Origin: Bryobacterales bacterium KBS 96
GTDB lineage: Bacteria; Acidobacteriota; Terriglobia; Bryobacterales; Bryobacteraceae
Length of the DNA stretch: 64,000 nucleotides
Assembly: GCA_000381625.1 (NCBI GenBank)
Contig: KB906767.1
Span: forward strand, 3,925,304 to 3,989,303
Direction of reading: 5' to 3'
Shown here: positions 17,945-25,924 of the stretch, piece by piece
How positions within the stretch are numbered: the first letter of the stretch is position 1
Layout of the letters: each line of letters opens with the position of its first letter
Notes under the pieces: model-generated
What the model was told of the DNA's origin: nothing
Seen by the model: the letters and a program-made list of their open reading frames with translations, nothing else
Database searches by the model: none
Made by a program: the position numbers and the translations under genes

Positions 17945-18724
17945 TCAGAGGAGCAATTTCGTTTCATTGGCTCGGTCCACCGCAAACCGTAAGAACGCCA
18001 CGGCATCAGCTTGCCGGTTCATCTGGTCACCATACGCCCATCTCTCGGCTTCTTCGATCAGGCTTTTCCACTCCGGATACGTCGCTTTGGCCCACTGGCC
18101 TGCAACCCTTTTAGAACCCGGCGCCTCGCCGTGAACCGTGTGTAGGATGCGGCAAAGATTCAAAACGAGGTACGACTGGTTGTGGCTATTCGAGAGCCAC
18201 GCGCTGTCTTCAATTTTCGGTACCCATTCTTTAAACAAATCTCTCGCACTAGCTTGCCGTACGTCGTGGATGTCAATCGGTGGTATCAGTTCGTTGAAGT
18301 CGGGTCCCTCAAGCGCGACACCATACTTGGATAGAAGATAGTGATTAATAATCCATTCATTGCCAGCCGGCGCCTCGGCATAAAGAGTGCCAAATCCCCA
18401 CCAGGGTCGCGCCTGTGCAGAAGGCGTCAATTCGCGCATGAGTTCGAGAGGAACGTAGGAGCACTCGATCCGTTCCGCCCATTCGGGACAGCGTCGCTCT
18501 ACCTCTCTGTGCAACTGCTCAACCGATCTAAGTTCATCTTCCGTCAGTGGATTCCGAACCACCGCCTGTAAATCTATATCACTCCTGTCCGGGACGAAAT
18601 CTCCATAGGTCAGCGAGCCGGATAGATAAAGGCCTACAATGTTTTTGCCGAGCAAGCGTCTCAACCCTTCGGCCCACTCGGTCAGTACAGTTTTGATCGC
18701 GGGATACGGGGTTATTTCGTTCAT
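17945..18724 (-). CDS. AadA-like aminoglycoside nucleotidyltransferase (DUF4111)
   Basis: The ATG at 18724 gives 259 aa, close to the roughly 260 of ANT(3'')-type enzymes. The nucleotidyltransferase motif GSLTYGDFVPDRSDIDLQ (about residues 35-52) has the G-S and D-x-D residues that bind metal and NTP. The C-terminal helical region has the family's SYLVLNLCRILHTVHGE segment, followed by SKRVAGQWAKA. By family it would adenylylate a small molecule such as streptomycin or spectinomycin, but environmental members are often of unknown substrate, so resistance is only a possibility. The frame is also open upstream and continues, in register, the C-terminus of a broken GNAT gene. Confidence 0.75.
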   Translation of the reverse strand: MNEITPYPAIKTVLTEWAEGLRRLLGKNIVGLYLSGSLTYGDFVPDRSDIDLQAVVRNPLTEDELRSVEQLHREVERRCPEWAERIECSYVPLELMRELTPSAQARPWWGFGTLYAEAPAGNEWIINHYLLSKYGVALEGPDFNELIPPIDIHDVRQASARDLFKEWVPKIEDSAWLSNSHNQSYLVLNLCRILHTVHGEAPGSKRVAGQWAKATYPEWKSLIEEAERWAYGDQMNRQADAVAFLRFAVDRANETKLLL

Positions 18725-19130
18725 TTGCTGCCTTTGAAGATACCCAGCGCGAAACTTGCCCGAGAGCGGAGAACCCATATCTCGGTCAGCTATCGGGTCC
18801 GCCCTCATATACAATTTGTGCTCGTCTTCGTGCGTAATCCGGATCCAATTCGTTCATATAACGTGCGATCCGGATTTATGTTCATGACGCCGAACGTTAC
18901 GGCTCTGCATTGCTGTTGCGCTACATCGAGAACGGCTTTAATAACGTGAGTCCCAATGCCCCTTCGCTGCATTTCGGGCGCAACGTAGATTGAGCCCAAT
19001 CCCATCGCGATGCACGCGCTGTTGAATCCAACCCGCGTCCAGTCCGTCAGCTATGATGATGCTGACCTCTTCGGGCTTAAACCATTCAATTATCAGAGGA
19101 CGCTGCTCACCACAGACAGAATGCGCCGAC
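18725..19130 (-). pseudogene. GNAT acetyltransferase remnant, at least two frameshifts
   Basis: Three frames in succession encode parts of one GNAT domain. The first, near 19110-19020, reads PLIIEWFKPEEVSIIIADGL then DAGWIQQRVHRDG. The second, 19005-18850, reads LGSIYVAPEMQRRGIGTHVI, then KAVLDVAQQ and NINPDRTLYERIG, where QRRGIG is the acetyl-CoA-binding motif. The third, from about 18845, reads ITHEDEHKLYMRADP, the usual C-terminus. One base is missing near 18845 (GGATCCGG where the family expects Gly-Phe-Arg), and another shift is near 19005. I see no start codon for the first part. No natural stop follows: the last frame runs on into the AadA-like gene. Confidence 0.75.
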
Positions 19131-19147
19131 GCCCCAACTTGCCAAAC

Positions 19148-20137
19148 TTACGTTACGGCTGCTTGCTTCAGAAGTTGCAGAGTATCGTCCCACAATCGCT
19201 GGACAATCTCGCCGGCGGGTTCTGCCCGAGCCAATTTGGCGGATTGTCCAGCCCACATTTGCATCCGCTCAGCGTCTCCAGCTTTGCGCGCCGATTCCCG
19301 CATGAGCGAGGTGAGTCCGCGCTGAACAGGGTAGGTGCTGGAAGAGGGCCATCCAACGCGGCACGGACGTATGCAGTCGCGATGCTGCGGCCGAGTCGCC
19401 CGCTAAATGCACACGTGAGCGTCGTCTCGTGGGCTTCCGCACGGCCAATTCTGTCTGCATAGGAAGGATGCGTCATGGCTTCAGGCGTTCGCAGCAGGCC
19501 TGTTCCCATCTGGACCGCACTTGCACCCAAGATCAGGGCCGCAGCTATTCCTCGTGCGTCCGCGATCCCTCCCGTAGCGATGACCGGTACGTCGACTGAA
19601 TCAACAACCTGTGGCAAGAGAGCCATCAGACCTACCAATTGATGCTCGGCTCGATCTGGATCGAACGCTCCGCGATGCCCGCCGGCCTCCATGCCCTGGG
19701 CCACAATGGCATCGGCGCCCGCTTCCTCGGCAGCTTTCGCTTCCGCCACCGTTGTAGCGGTGGCAAACAGAAGCACCCCCTTTGCCTTCAATTCCGCTAC
19801 GAACTCGGCCGGGTAGAGCCCCATGATCGAAGAGATCACCTTCGGCCTCGCGTCCAGCATGGCTTTGCACTGTGCCTCGAAATCGGGTCGTGAGGTATCT
19901 CCGGCCTCCGGCGGAACGGGAGGCCCCCAGATCGCCAGGAACTCGCGCTGCCGCTTTTCCAACTCAGAGTCTCGCCCGGAACTCTGCGGTCCAGGCCATA
20001 ATTTCATCCGGCTTCATCACCAGAGCTCCGCACGCGCCAAGCCCGCCGGCGTTGGCGACGGCGATCGATAGGGATGGCGGACACGCTCCCGCCATGGGAG
20101 CCAGAACGATCGGCACGCGAATCCCCAGACGATCCAT
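19148..20137 (-). pseudogene. nitronate monooxygenase (2-nitropropane dioxygenase-like), disrupted
   Basis: The N-terminus (MDRLGIRVPIVLAPMAG, then SLSIAVANAGGLGACGALVM) stops after EFRARL at about 19965. The middle part continues in a second frame from RDSELEKRQREFLAIWG, missing about 18 residues that homologs have there (the segment around FQLN.WIPDPP). It carries AQGMEAGGHRGAF and PVIATGGIADARG, the FMN-binding motifs. The C-terminus is in a third frame: YPVQRGLTSLMRESARKAGD, then MWAGQSAKLARAEPAGE, with a TAA at 19148. That last shift is one missing base near 19345. NMO normally oxidises alkyl nitronates using FMN. With a deletion and two frame changes it is almost certainly dead. Confidence 0.8.
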
Positions 20138-20265
20138 GAAATATTGAGCGCGCGCATACGGAGACGAATACGTTTTACGCAGCATGCCAAAAATGTCGGA
20201 GCAGAGATCCGTTTCCCAGTATCCACGAAAAGTGATTCGCTAGCTTCGCGCCGAGGCTAATACGC

Positions 20266-20502
20266 TCCCGCTCACTCTCGACAAAAATAGGCTTGTTCGC
20301 CGACGACGAAACCAGCGCCCAACTAGTCGCGCGCCGCCGCGGACCCGACATCCTGATGCAAGGAAAACTCTCCGATAGCACGCTCATTGGCTGGCGGTAA
20401 GAGTCCATCACGCCGACATCCTTCCACTACACCGCCGAAATACTGCGCCGCGATGGATCTTGGCATCTCTACTTAGCGTTATTCGGTAACCGGTCCGATT
20501 GA
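20266..20502 (+). other. possible degenerate coding fragment, unidentified
   Basis: One plus-strand frame reads KIGLFADDETSAQLVARRR, then GPDILMQGKLSDSTLIGWR, TAA at 20398-20400, then TSFHYTAEILRRDGSWHLYL and a TGA at 20500-20502. The residue pattern looks like real protein (strand-rich, GSWHLYLALFG), but I do not recognise the family. There is no start codon upstream. The rest of the stretch from 20186 to 20712 holds nothing else that I can identify. Confidence 0.3.
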
Positions 20503-20712
20503 CGAATGTTCTCGTTGAACCGGCTTCGTTCAGAATCGGGCATCGATCACGCGCTGTCAGGAAGTATTCGGCACGTTGCGGACGTTATGTGGGGTTGTCG
20601 GAAACTGAATACCCCCACTATTGTTTCCGGATTATTCCAGGATCGTCGGCGATCCGACAGTTGTGACCGTGAGGCACACTTAGCGAAAACAGGCAATCGG
20701 CTCGATGATCCC

Positions 20713-21042
20713 TCAGATCTGATCGTTGAATGCTTTCAGGTCCTCAGCCGGAATCCAATACTCCTGGTGTATGCTCGATCCGACAGTGCGAACCGGATAT
20801 CGGCTCAGAAATTCAGACGCCACTTTGAAACGAAGCACGTGTCCGATGAAGCCGGAAAACTTATCCTTCGTGTTCCAATCGCGTGCAATTTGGATCGCAT
20901 ATTCCTCGTTGGTGACTGGGTAAAAGTAAGGCTGTTCTGGCAGCCGCGGTGGGAACCGGCGAAAGCCGGTTTCCGCGACAAGCTCGTATTCGCGCTGTCC
21001 CACGGGCCTGTACAGAACTGTCACTTCCATGCGGCGTAGCAT
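20713..21042 (-). CDS. conserved hypothetical (crystallin-J1/ADP-ribosylation-like annotation), probably C-terminally clipped
   Basis: The 109-aa frame reads VTVLYRPVGQREYELVAETG, then FRRFPPRLPEQPYFYPVTNE, FLSRYPVRTVGSSIHQEYWI and PAEDLKAFNDQI. I recall a small conserved bacterial family with this pattern, often labelled ADP-ribosylation/crystallin J1, without known activity. After DQI a TGA interrupts, but the same frame continues GIIEPIACFR before a second stop, which resembles the expected family tail (..NIVG.IEVIAEF). The stop therefore probably removed about 10 residues. The ATG at 21030 is an alternative start. It sits in the decayed patch beside a hairpin repeat. Confidence 0.6.
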   Translation of the reverse strand: MLRRMEVTVLYRPVGQREYELVAETGFRRFPPRLPEQPYFYPVTNEEYAIQIARDWNTKDKFSGFIGHVLRFKVASEFLSRYPVRTVGSSIHQEYWIPAEDLKAFNDQI

Positions 21043-21077
21043 ACCAGGAGCCGCCTATCCCCGGGATTCAGCAAACA

Positions 21078-21113
21078 GCGCGGCTGGGAGCCGCGCGCAG
21101 ACCACGGGTCTGC
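21078..21113. repeat. double-hairpin intergenic repeat element
   Basis: Two perfect hairpins abut. GCGCGGCT/AGCCGCGC (8 bp, loop GGG) lies at 21078-21096. GCAGACC/GGTCTGC (7 bp, loop ACG) lies at 21097-21113. The layout resembles short interspersed palindromic elements of Acidobacteria. It lies exactly where the nucleotidyltransferase remnant at 21115 loses its coding sequence. Confidence 0.75.
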
Positions 21114-21114
21114 C

Positions 21115-21371
21115 CCACAAAGAAAGGCGTTGAACGGTCTGCCGCGGCGAATCGCAATCAGGGCCTCTGCCGCATCCACGTAAAAGGTGTCCGGCAGATT
21201 GCCGAGGAACCATTCAAGATTTTGCTCGGTGAATTCAACCAGGATATCGACGTCATTTGTAAACCGAGGCTCGCCAAACGCAGTACTCGCCCAGGAGCCT
21301 CCTATTGCGTACCGAATTCCGCTTGTTCGAGTGCGGAGCGCAACGGCTCAAAACGCGTCCGCTGGGGACAT
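21115..21371 (-). pseudogene. DUF6036-type nucleotidyltransferase, truncated and frameshifted
   Basis: From the ATG at 21371 the sequence reads MSPADAF, and after a one-base shift in a T4 run EPLRSALEQAE. After a second shift near 21320 it reads RYAIGGSWASTAFGEPRFTN, then DVDILVEFTEQNLEWFLGNL and ALIAIRRGRPFNAF. GGSWAS plus NDVDIL is the nucleotidyltransferase active-site signature (G-S ... D-x-D). Homologs continue for about 100 residues after RPFN, but here coding sequence ends at a double-hairpin repeat. In the family these genes often follow a small helical partner, and 21253-21612 fits that role. Confidence 0.75.
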
Positions 21372-21612
21372 TCTGTTTTCGGTAAGCCTTTCGCGCGAGT
21401 TCTGATCCAAATCTGGTCACAGCGAGCCGAAACGCGATCTCGGCTTCATCGGCATCGGCATCGGGATTGGTGCGCAGGACTGCAGCGCGTTGAACGGAGT
21501 GTCCGGCATTCCAGAGTGCTGCCCCCAAGCCGAGCCGTTCAGAAGACGTCATTCCTTTCAGACGTTGAAAATAAACCTCGCGCGCCTTCAGAGATGTGTC
21601 GCTGAAGGTCAC
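21253..21612 (-). CDS. small helical protein, partner of the broken nucleotidyltransferase
   Basis: A GTG at 21612 opens DTSLKAREVYFQRLKGMTSS, then ERLGLGAALWNAGHSVQRAA and EAEIAFRLAVTRFGSELARK. This resembles short (about 75-85 aa) helical proteins found before nucleotidyltransferases of the DUF6036 kind. The last 40 residues here are antisense-free but overlap the nucleotidyltransferase remnant in another frame and have an unnatural composition, so the original stop may have been lost. The function is unknown. A two-gene toxin-antitoxin-like pair is a reasonable but unproven guess. Confidence 0.5.
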   Translation of the reverse strand: MTFSDTSLKAREVYFQRLKGMTSSERLGLGAALWNAGHSVQRAAVLRTNPDADADEAEIAFRLAVTRFGSELARKAYRKQNVPSGRVLSRCAPHSNKRNSVRNRRLLGEYCVWRASVYK

Positions 21613-21750
21613 AGTATTTCGAGTATCTCTGATTCTCTCGAACTACGTTAACCGCGGCGTGACCAGTTTCTGAATCGGATCTGTACGTCCTAAGCTTAAG
21701 TCTTCAATGCGATAGATTGAGAGCACCGAACGGCGCGCCACGTCTCCACC

Positions 21751-22035
21751 ATGCCCGTTATCGCTGTCCTCACGCTTGAACTCCACATTGAACACTCGCA
21801 CTCGCTCAAAGACAAACGTCACGTCGTGAAAGGACTGAAAGACCGGCTCCGCCAGCGCTTCAATGTCGCGGTTGCCGAAATCGATGCTCAGGATTCCTGG
21901 CAGCGCTCCGTCATTGCGGCCGTCACGGTATCAGGCGACCGCACGCACGCGGAGCGGGTGTTGCAAGCCGTCGAGAACGATTCGGCGCAAATGCTGGGCT
22001 CCATGCTCGTCTCGACGGGAATCGAGTGGCTGTAG
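21751..22035 (+). CDS. ylxP: DUF503 / YlxP-like protein
   Basis: The 94-aa protein has the DUF503 ferredoxin-like fold pattern: IAVLTLELHIEHSHSLKDKR at the N-terminus, VVKGLKDRLRQRFNVAVAEI and a C-terminal STGIEWL. In many bacteria this gene sits between infB and rbfA in the translation operon. Here rbfA follows after about 80 bp, which supports the call. Characterised roles are few; it is thought to bind RNA or assist ribosome maturation. Confidence 0.88.
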   Translation: MPVIAVLTLELHIEHSHSLKDKRHVVKGLKDRLRQRFNVAVAEIDAQDSWQRSVIAAVTVSGDRTHAERVLQAVENDSAQMLGSMLVSTGIEWL

Positions 22036-22113
22036 GCGCGGCGCCCGTTTATCATGGCAGTTTTTCTTGAACCTCTGAACTCGGACCTCCTACACTCAAG
22101 GTGGAAGACCGAA

Positions 22114-22470
22114 ATGGACACACATCATTCGGAACGCGTTTCGGAGGCCCTGCGGGAAGAGCTGAGCGAGATCATTGCTTACGAGCTTTCCGATCCACGC
22201 ATTGGGGAGGCTGTCGTTACCGAGGTACTAGTATCTCCCGATATGCGGCACGCCCAGGTGCGTCTGCACTTGGGCAAACAGCCTGGCGAACAGGAGGAAA
22301 CCATTCAGGCGCTGGATGGCGCTCGTCATTTCCTGCGGCGGCAACTTGCGGAGCGGCTCAATCTTTTTCGCGTGCCGGAGCTTCATTTCGAACCCGATAT
22401 TTCTCCCGGCCTGAGCGGCCGGGTTGAGAACCTGCTGAAGCGTGTCCGCAAGGGGCGCCCGCGCGAGTAA
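22114..22470 (+). CDS. rbfA: ribosome-binding factor A
   Basis: The ATG at 22114 gives 118 aa, normal for RbfA, and removes an implausible 20-residue extension from 22054. The KH-like domain motifs are clear: SERVSEALREELSEIIAYEL, SDPRIGEAVVTEVLVSPDMR, and PELHFEPDISPGLSGRVENL. RbfA binds the 30S subunit during 16S rRNA 5'-end maturation and cold adaptation. Its stop overlaps the next start (TAATG at 22468-22472), implying translational coupling to the apbE gene. Confidence 0.95.
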   Translation: MDTHHSERVSEALREELSEIIAYELSDPRIGEAVVTEVLVSPDMRHAQVRLHLGKQPGEQEETIQALDGARHFLRRQLAERLNLFRVPELHFEPDISPGLSGRVENLLKRVRKGRPRE

Positions 22471-23507
22471 TGCCGCCTTACCTGCGTGCCGGCCTCGGCC
22501 ACACAAAGGGGCGGTGTTTTGTTACGGTCCTGCTCGCTCTCTTTGCGGTTGTGCCTGCAATCGGTATAGCGCGCTGCGCCGCGGTCCCGAAAGCGCCCGT
22601 CAAGCTGGAGCACGACGTTTACGCAATGGGAACGGAGTACGGTATCGCACTCTACGGCCTAAATGCGACGAAACTCGAAAGCGCCGCCGAACAGGCATCC
22701 GAAGAGGCGACGCGCCTCGATCGAATGCTGTCCAACTACATTCCGGATAGCGAGCTCAGCAAGGTGAACCGGGAGGCTTACGATCATCCCGTGCAGGTAT
22801 CTTCGGAGTTGTTCGATCTACTGGAGGCCTGCATGCGTTACAGCCGTGAGAGCGATGGGTCGTTCGATATCACCGTTGGACCGTTGATGAAGATTTGGGG
22901 GTTTTACAAGGGGAGCGGCTATCTGCCGCACCGTGCTGAAATCCGGACGGCCCTTCATCATATGGGTTACCGGAACGTGGAACTGGACGCGGCGCATCGC
23001 ACCGTGCGATTCAAGGAATCCGGCATGAGCCTCGATCCGGGCGGAGTTGGCAAAGGATACGCAGTCGATAAGATGGTTTCGGTCTTACGGGCCAATCAGG
23101 TCGATTCCGCGCTCGTCTCGGGCGGCGGATCGAGCATCTACGGGATTGGGACTCCGCCAAACGAGCCACGCGGCTGGTACGTCAGAATTCGCGATCCTAA
23201 AGATGAAAACAAAACGGCTGCTGTGGTCTATTTGAAAGACGACTCATTGTCCACTTCGGGAAATTACGAAAAGTTCTTCTACGCGGAAGGTAAGCTCTAC
23301 AGTCATATCATGGATCCCCGCACCGGCTATCCTTCGACGGGTATGCTTTCAGTCTCAGTCATCGCGCCCCGTACCCTCGACAGCGAGGTATGGGCGAAGC
23401 CGTACTATATTCTGGGCCGCCAATGGACAGCCCGGCACAAACCTGATGAGTTTCGTGTCCTGCTATGCGAGGACAAACCGGGGGCAACATGCGAATGGCT
23501 CCCATGA
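22470..23507 (+). CDS. apbE: FAD:protein FMN transferase
   Basis: The 345-aa protein has a hydrophobic N-terminal segment (VTVLLALFAVVPAIGIARC) that looks like a lipoprotein or signal sequence with Cys near residue 31. ApbE motifs follow: AMGTEYGIALYG, DGSFDITVGPLMKIWGF, SLDPGGVGKGYAVDKMV, ALVSGGGSSIYGIG and SHIMDPRTGYPSTGMLSVSV. ApbE attaches FMN to threonine in periplasmic proteins (Rnf, Nqr and related). The gene starts inside the rbfA stop and ends inside the hemE start. No Rnf or Nqr genes are in the window. Confidence 0.93.
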   Translation: MPPYLRAGLGHTKGRCFVTVLLALFAVVPAIGIARCAAVPKAPVKLEHDVYAMGTEYGIALYGLNATKLESAAEQASEEATRLDRMLSNYIPDSELSKVNREAYDHPVQVSSELFDLLEACMRYSRESDGSFDITVGPLMKIWGFYKGSGYLPHRAEIRTALHHMGYRNVELDAAHRTVRFKESGMSLDPGGVGKGYAVDKMVSVLRANQVDSALVSGGGSSIYGIGTPPNEPRGWYVRIRDPKDENKTAAVVYLKDDSLSTSGNYEKFFYAEGKLYSHIMDPRTGYPSTGMLSVSVIAPRTLDSEVWAKPYYILGRQWTARHKPDEFRVLLCEDKPGATCEWLP

Positions 23508-24541
23508 GCAGCCGCTTTCTGGAGGCTTGTAAGCGCCGCGCCACGGACGTGCGCCCGGTCTGGTTCATGCGCCAGGCCGGCCGCTACATGAAGCCATACC
23601 GGGAAATCCGCGCCAGGCACTCGATTCTCGAGATTTGTAAGAAGCCGGAACTTGCTGCCGCGGTCACGCTTCAACCGGTCGAAATTCTCGACGTGGACGC
23701 CGCGATCATTTTTGCCGACTTACTGCTTCCTCTCGAACCGATGGGACTGAAAGTCGAATTCGTGGCAGGTGAAGGGCCGTCCATCGACAACCCGATTTCG
23801 GCGCCCGAAGACATCGACGATCTTTCCACGGATAATACGGACGATCTTGGCTACGTGGGCGAAGCGATTCAGATTGTGACGAAGACGCTTGCCGGACGCG
23901 TGCCGGTCATCGGTTTCGTCGGCGCGCCGTTCACGGTGGCCAGTTACATGATCGAAGGCGGCCCTTCGAAGACATTTCTAAAAACCAAGCGGCTGATGTA
24001 TAACGACGAGACCATGTGGCGACGCCTTGCCGGCAAACTGGTGGATGTGCTCGGAAACTTCGCCGCCATTCAGGTGCAAGCCGGCGCCCGCGCCATTCAG
24101 GTATTCGATAGCTGGGTGGGCGCGCTGAGTCCCGAAGACTACGTCCGCTACGTCCAGCCGTATTCGCGAGCGCTGATTGAGCGCGTCCGGTCCAGCACCA
24201 CTCCCGTGATTCACTTTGGCACCGGAGTCGGCGGCTTTCTGAAAGAGTTGCACGCCGCGGGCGGCGATGTCATCGGGGTTGATTGGAGAACCAACATCGA
24301 CCAGGCCTGGATGGACATCGGCTATCGGTCGGCGATTCAGGGAAACCTCGATCCTGCTGCCTTGTTCGCTCCCATGCCGGAGCTTCGTCAGAAGGTAACG
24401 GACCTGCTGCGGCGCACCGGCACGCGCCCAGGGCATATCGTGAATTTGGGACATGGAATTCTGCCCGAAACGCCCGTCGAAAGCGTGAAGTCAGTGGTGC
24501 GGATGGTTCGCGATTTCCGTCCGCAGCAGCCCCAAAGCTGA
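23504..24541 (+). CDS. hemE: uroporphyrinogen decarboxylase
   Basis: The ATG at 23504 overlaps the apbE stop (ATGA) and gives 345 aa, standard for HemE. Upstream in-frame ATGs at 23489 and 23495 are possible, and GGGGG lies just before 23489. Signature motifs are RPVWFMRQAGRYMKPYRE (about 17-34), FVGAPFTVASYMIEGGPSK and QVFDSWVGALSPEDY. The C-terminus has FGTGVGGFLKE and VNLGHGILPETPVESVKSVV. The enzyme converts uroporphyrinogen III to coproporphyrinogen III in heme biosynthesis. Other hem genes are not in the window. Confidence 0.97.
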   Translation: MSSRFLEACKRRATDVRPVWFMRQAGRYMKPYREIRARHSILEICKKPELAAAVTLQPVEILDVDAAIIFADLLLPLEPMGLKVEFVAGEGPSIDNPISAPEDIDDLSTDNTDDLGYVGEAIQIVTKTLAGRVPVIGFVGAPFTVASYMIEGGPSKTFLKTKRLMYNDETMWRRLAGKLVDVLGNFAAIQVQAGARAIQVFDSWVGALSPEDYVRYVQPYSRALIERVRSSTTPVIHFGTGVGGFLKELHAAGGDVIGVDWRTNIDQAWMDIGYRSAIQGNLDPAALFAPMPELRQKVTDLLRRTGTRPGHIVNLGHGILPETPVESVKSVVRMVRDFRPQQPQS

Positions 24542-24602
24542 AGCGCTGGACAGAGACTGTCTTCCGCCTATAGATGCGATTTCGCGGTGATACGCTTGGG
24601 GC

Positions 24603-25877
24603 ATGATTCGCCGGATCTCGATCCTGAGCTTGCTCACGGGCGCGTTGATCGCGGCGTTTGCGCAAGCTCCCGCGCTGCCGTCCGGAGCTGAAGCGCTCCA
24701 CTCCGCCGTTCGCTCCGGCAACATTGCCGACGCGCAGCGGCTCCTCGATTCCGGAATTTCTGTTAACGCCCGCGATACGTTGGGAAGCACGCCGCTCCAC
24801 GACGCCGCCTGGGCCGGCGACATCAAAATGGTGCGGTTCCTGATCGACCATGGCGCCGATGTCAATGCCCGCCATCTGGAAGCCGGCTCGACCCCTTTGC
24901 ATTATGCGATCCTTACCGGCCGTCCCGCCGTGGTAAAGCTTCTTCTGGACGCGGGAGCCGATCAGCGCATCCCCTATCGTGATGGTCAAGTCGCTATTCA
25001 CCTCGCCGCAGGCCGCGGAAACCTGCAGATTGTGCAGATGTTGATCGATCACGGAGCTGACGTCAATGCCGTGGACCTGCATCGGGACAGCCCGCTTGAC
25101 GAGGCGATTGTTCACGGGCAGCCGCAAATCGTTAAAGCCTTGATTCAACACGGGGCGGATATCAAGCACGTTCATCCGGATGGCCGCGGCGCTCTTCACG
25201 AAGCCGCAATGAAGGGATTTCCCGACGTGGTTCGAGTTCTTCTCGCTGCCGGCGCCGGTCAGAACGTGGAGGATCGTTATGGCCAGACGCCTCTCGATCT
25301 TGCGCTCGCATATAAGAACGGAAACGTGGTCGACGTGCTCATTAAGGCAGGGGGGCGTCTTCAGTCCGCGCAGAAGGCCGCCGATGAAGCGATGGAATCG
25401 GCCACTATGCGCGGTCAGACCGATGTCGTGGAGATGCTCCTGCGGAATGGCTATGACGTGAATCGGCTCACGCCGTCGGGCGAGACTTATCTGCACGACG
25501 CCGCGCTCAAGGGTTCGGTAAAGATGGTGAACCTCCTGTTGCATTACGGCGCCCGCGTCGATGCCGCCAATCAAACCGGCGGAACGCCTCTTCATGACGC
25601 AGCGCTCGGAGGCAACCCCGCCGTCATCGATCTGCTGCTGGAGCACGGCGCGAAGGTTGATGCCCCGGATCGGGAGAGCGGCGCCACTCCTTTGATGATT
25701 GCGGCTTCAATGGGCCGCACCGATGCGATCGAGTTGCTTCTGAAACGAGGGGCAGACCCGAATTTGCGCGACCGAAAGGGACATACGGCTCTCGAACGAG
25801 CCCATGAAGCGGGTTTCACCGACGCCGAAAAAGTTCTGGAAGAAGCAATAAAGCCGGCCACCGCTTCCCGCCGATAG
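24603..25877 (+). CDS. secreted ankyrin-repeat protein
   Basis: The 424-aa protein has a signal peptide (ISILSLLTGALIAAFAQ, cleavage near residue 21) and then about 11-12 ankyrin repeats with the consensus GSTPLHDAAWAGDIKMVRFL and IDHGADVNA. The repeats run from about residue 28 to 415 with a short break near 255-275 (AGGRLQSAQKAADEA), where the register is degraded. Ankyrin proteins bind other proteins, and a periplasmic location is predicted. The gene stands 61 bp after hemE and 47 bp before the response regulator. Confidence 0.9.
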   Translation: MIRRISILSLLTGALIAAFAQAPALPSGAEALHSAVRSGNIADAQRLLDSGISVNARDTLGSTPLHDAAWAGDIKMVRFLIDHGADVNARHLEAGSTPLHYAILTGRPAVVKLLLDAGADQRIPYRDGQVAIHLAAGRGNLQIVQMLIDHGADVNAVDLHRDSPLDEAIVHGQPQIVKALIQHGADIKHVHPDGRGALHEAAMKGFPDVVRVLLAAGAGQNVEDRYGQTPLDLALAYKNGNVVDVLIKAGGRLQSAQKAADEAMESATMRGQTDVVEMLLRNGYDVNRLTPSGETYLHDAALKGSVKMVNLLLHYGARVDAANQTGGTPLHDAALGGNPAVIDLLLEHGAKVDAPDRESGATPLMIAASMGRTDAIELLLKRGADPNLRDRKGHTALERAHEAGFTDAEKVLEEAIKPATASRR

Positions 25878-25924
25878 AGATAACAGAGGCCGCCCGATCG
25901 CCGGGCTGGTCCTCAATCTTCTGG

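Noticed and set aside
24270-25646. 458-codon minus-strand frame
   Set aside because: It is a shadow of hemE and the ankyrin gene; the ankyrin repeats and HemE motifs on the plus strand are unambiguous.
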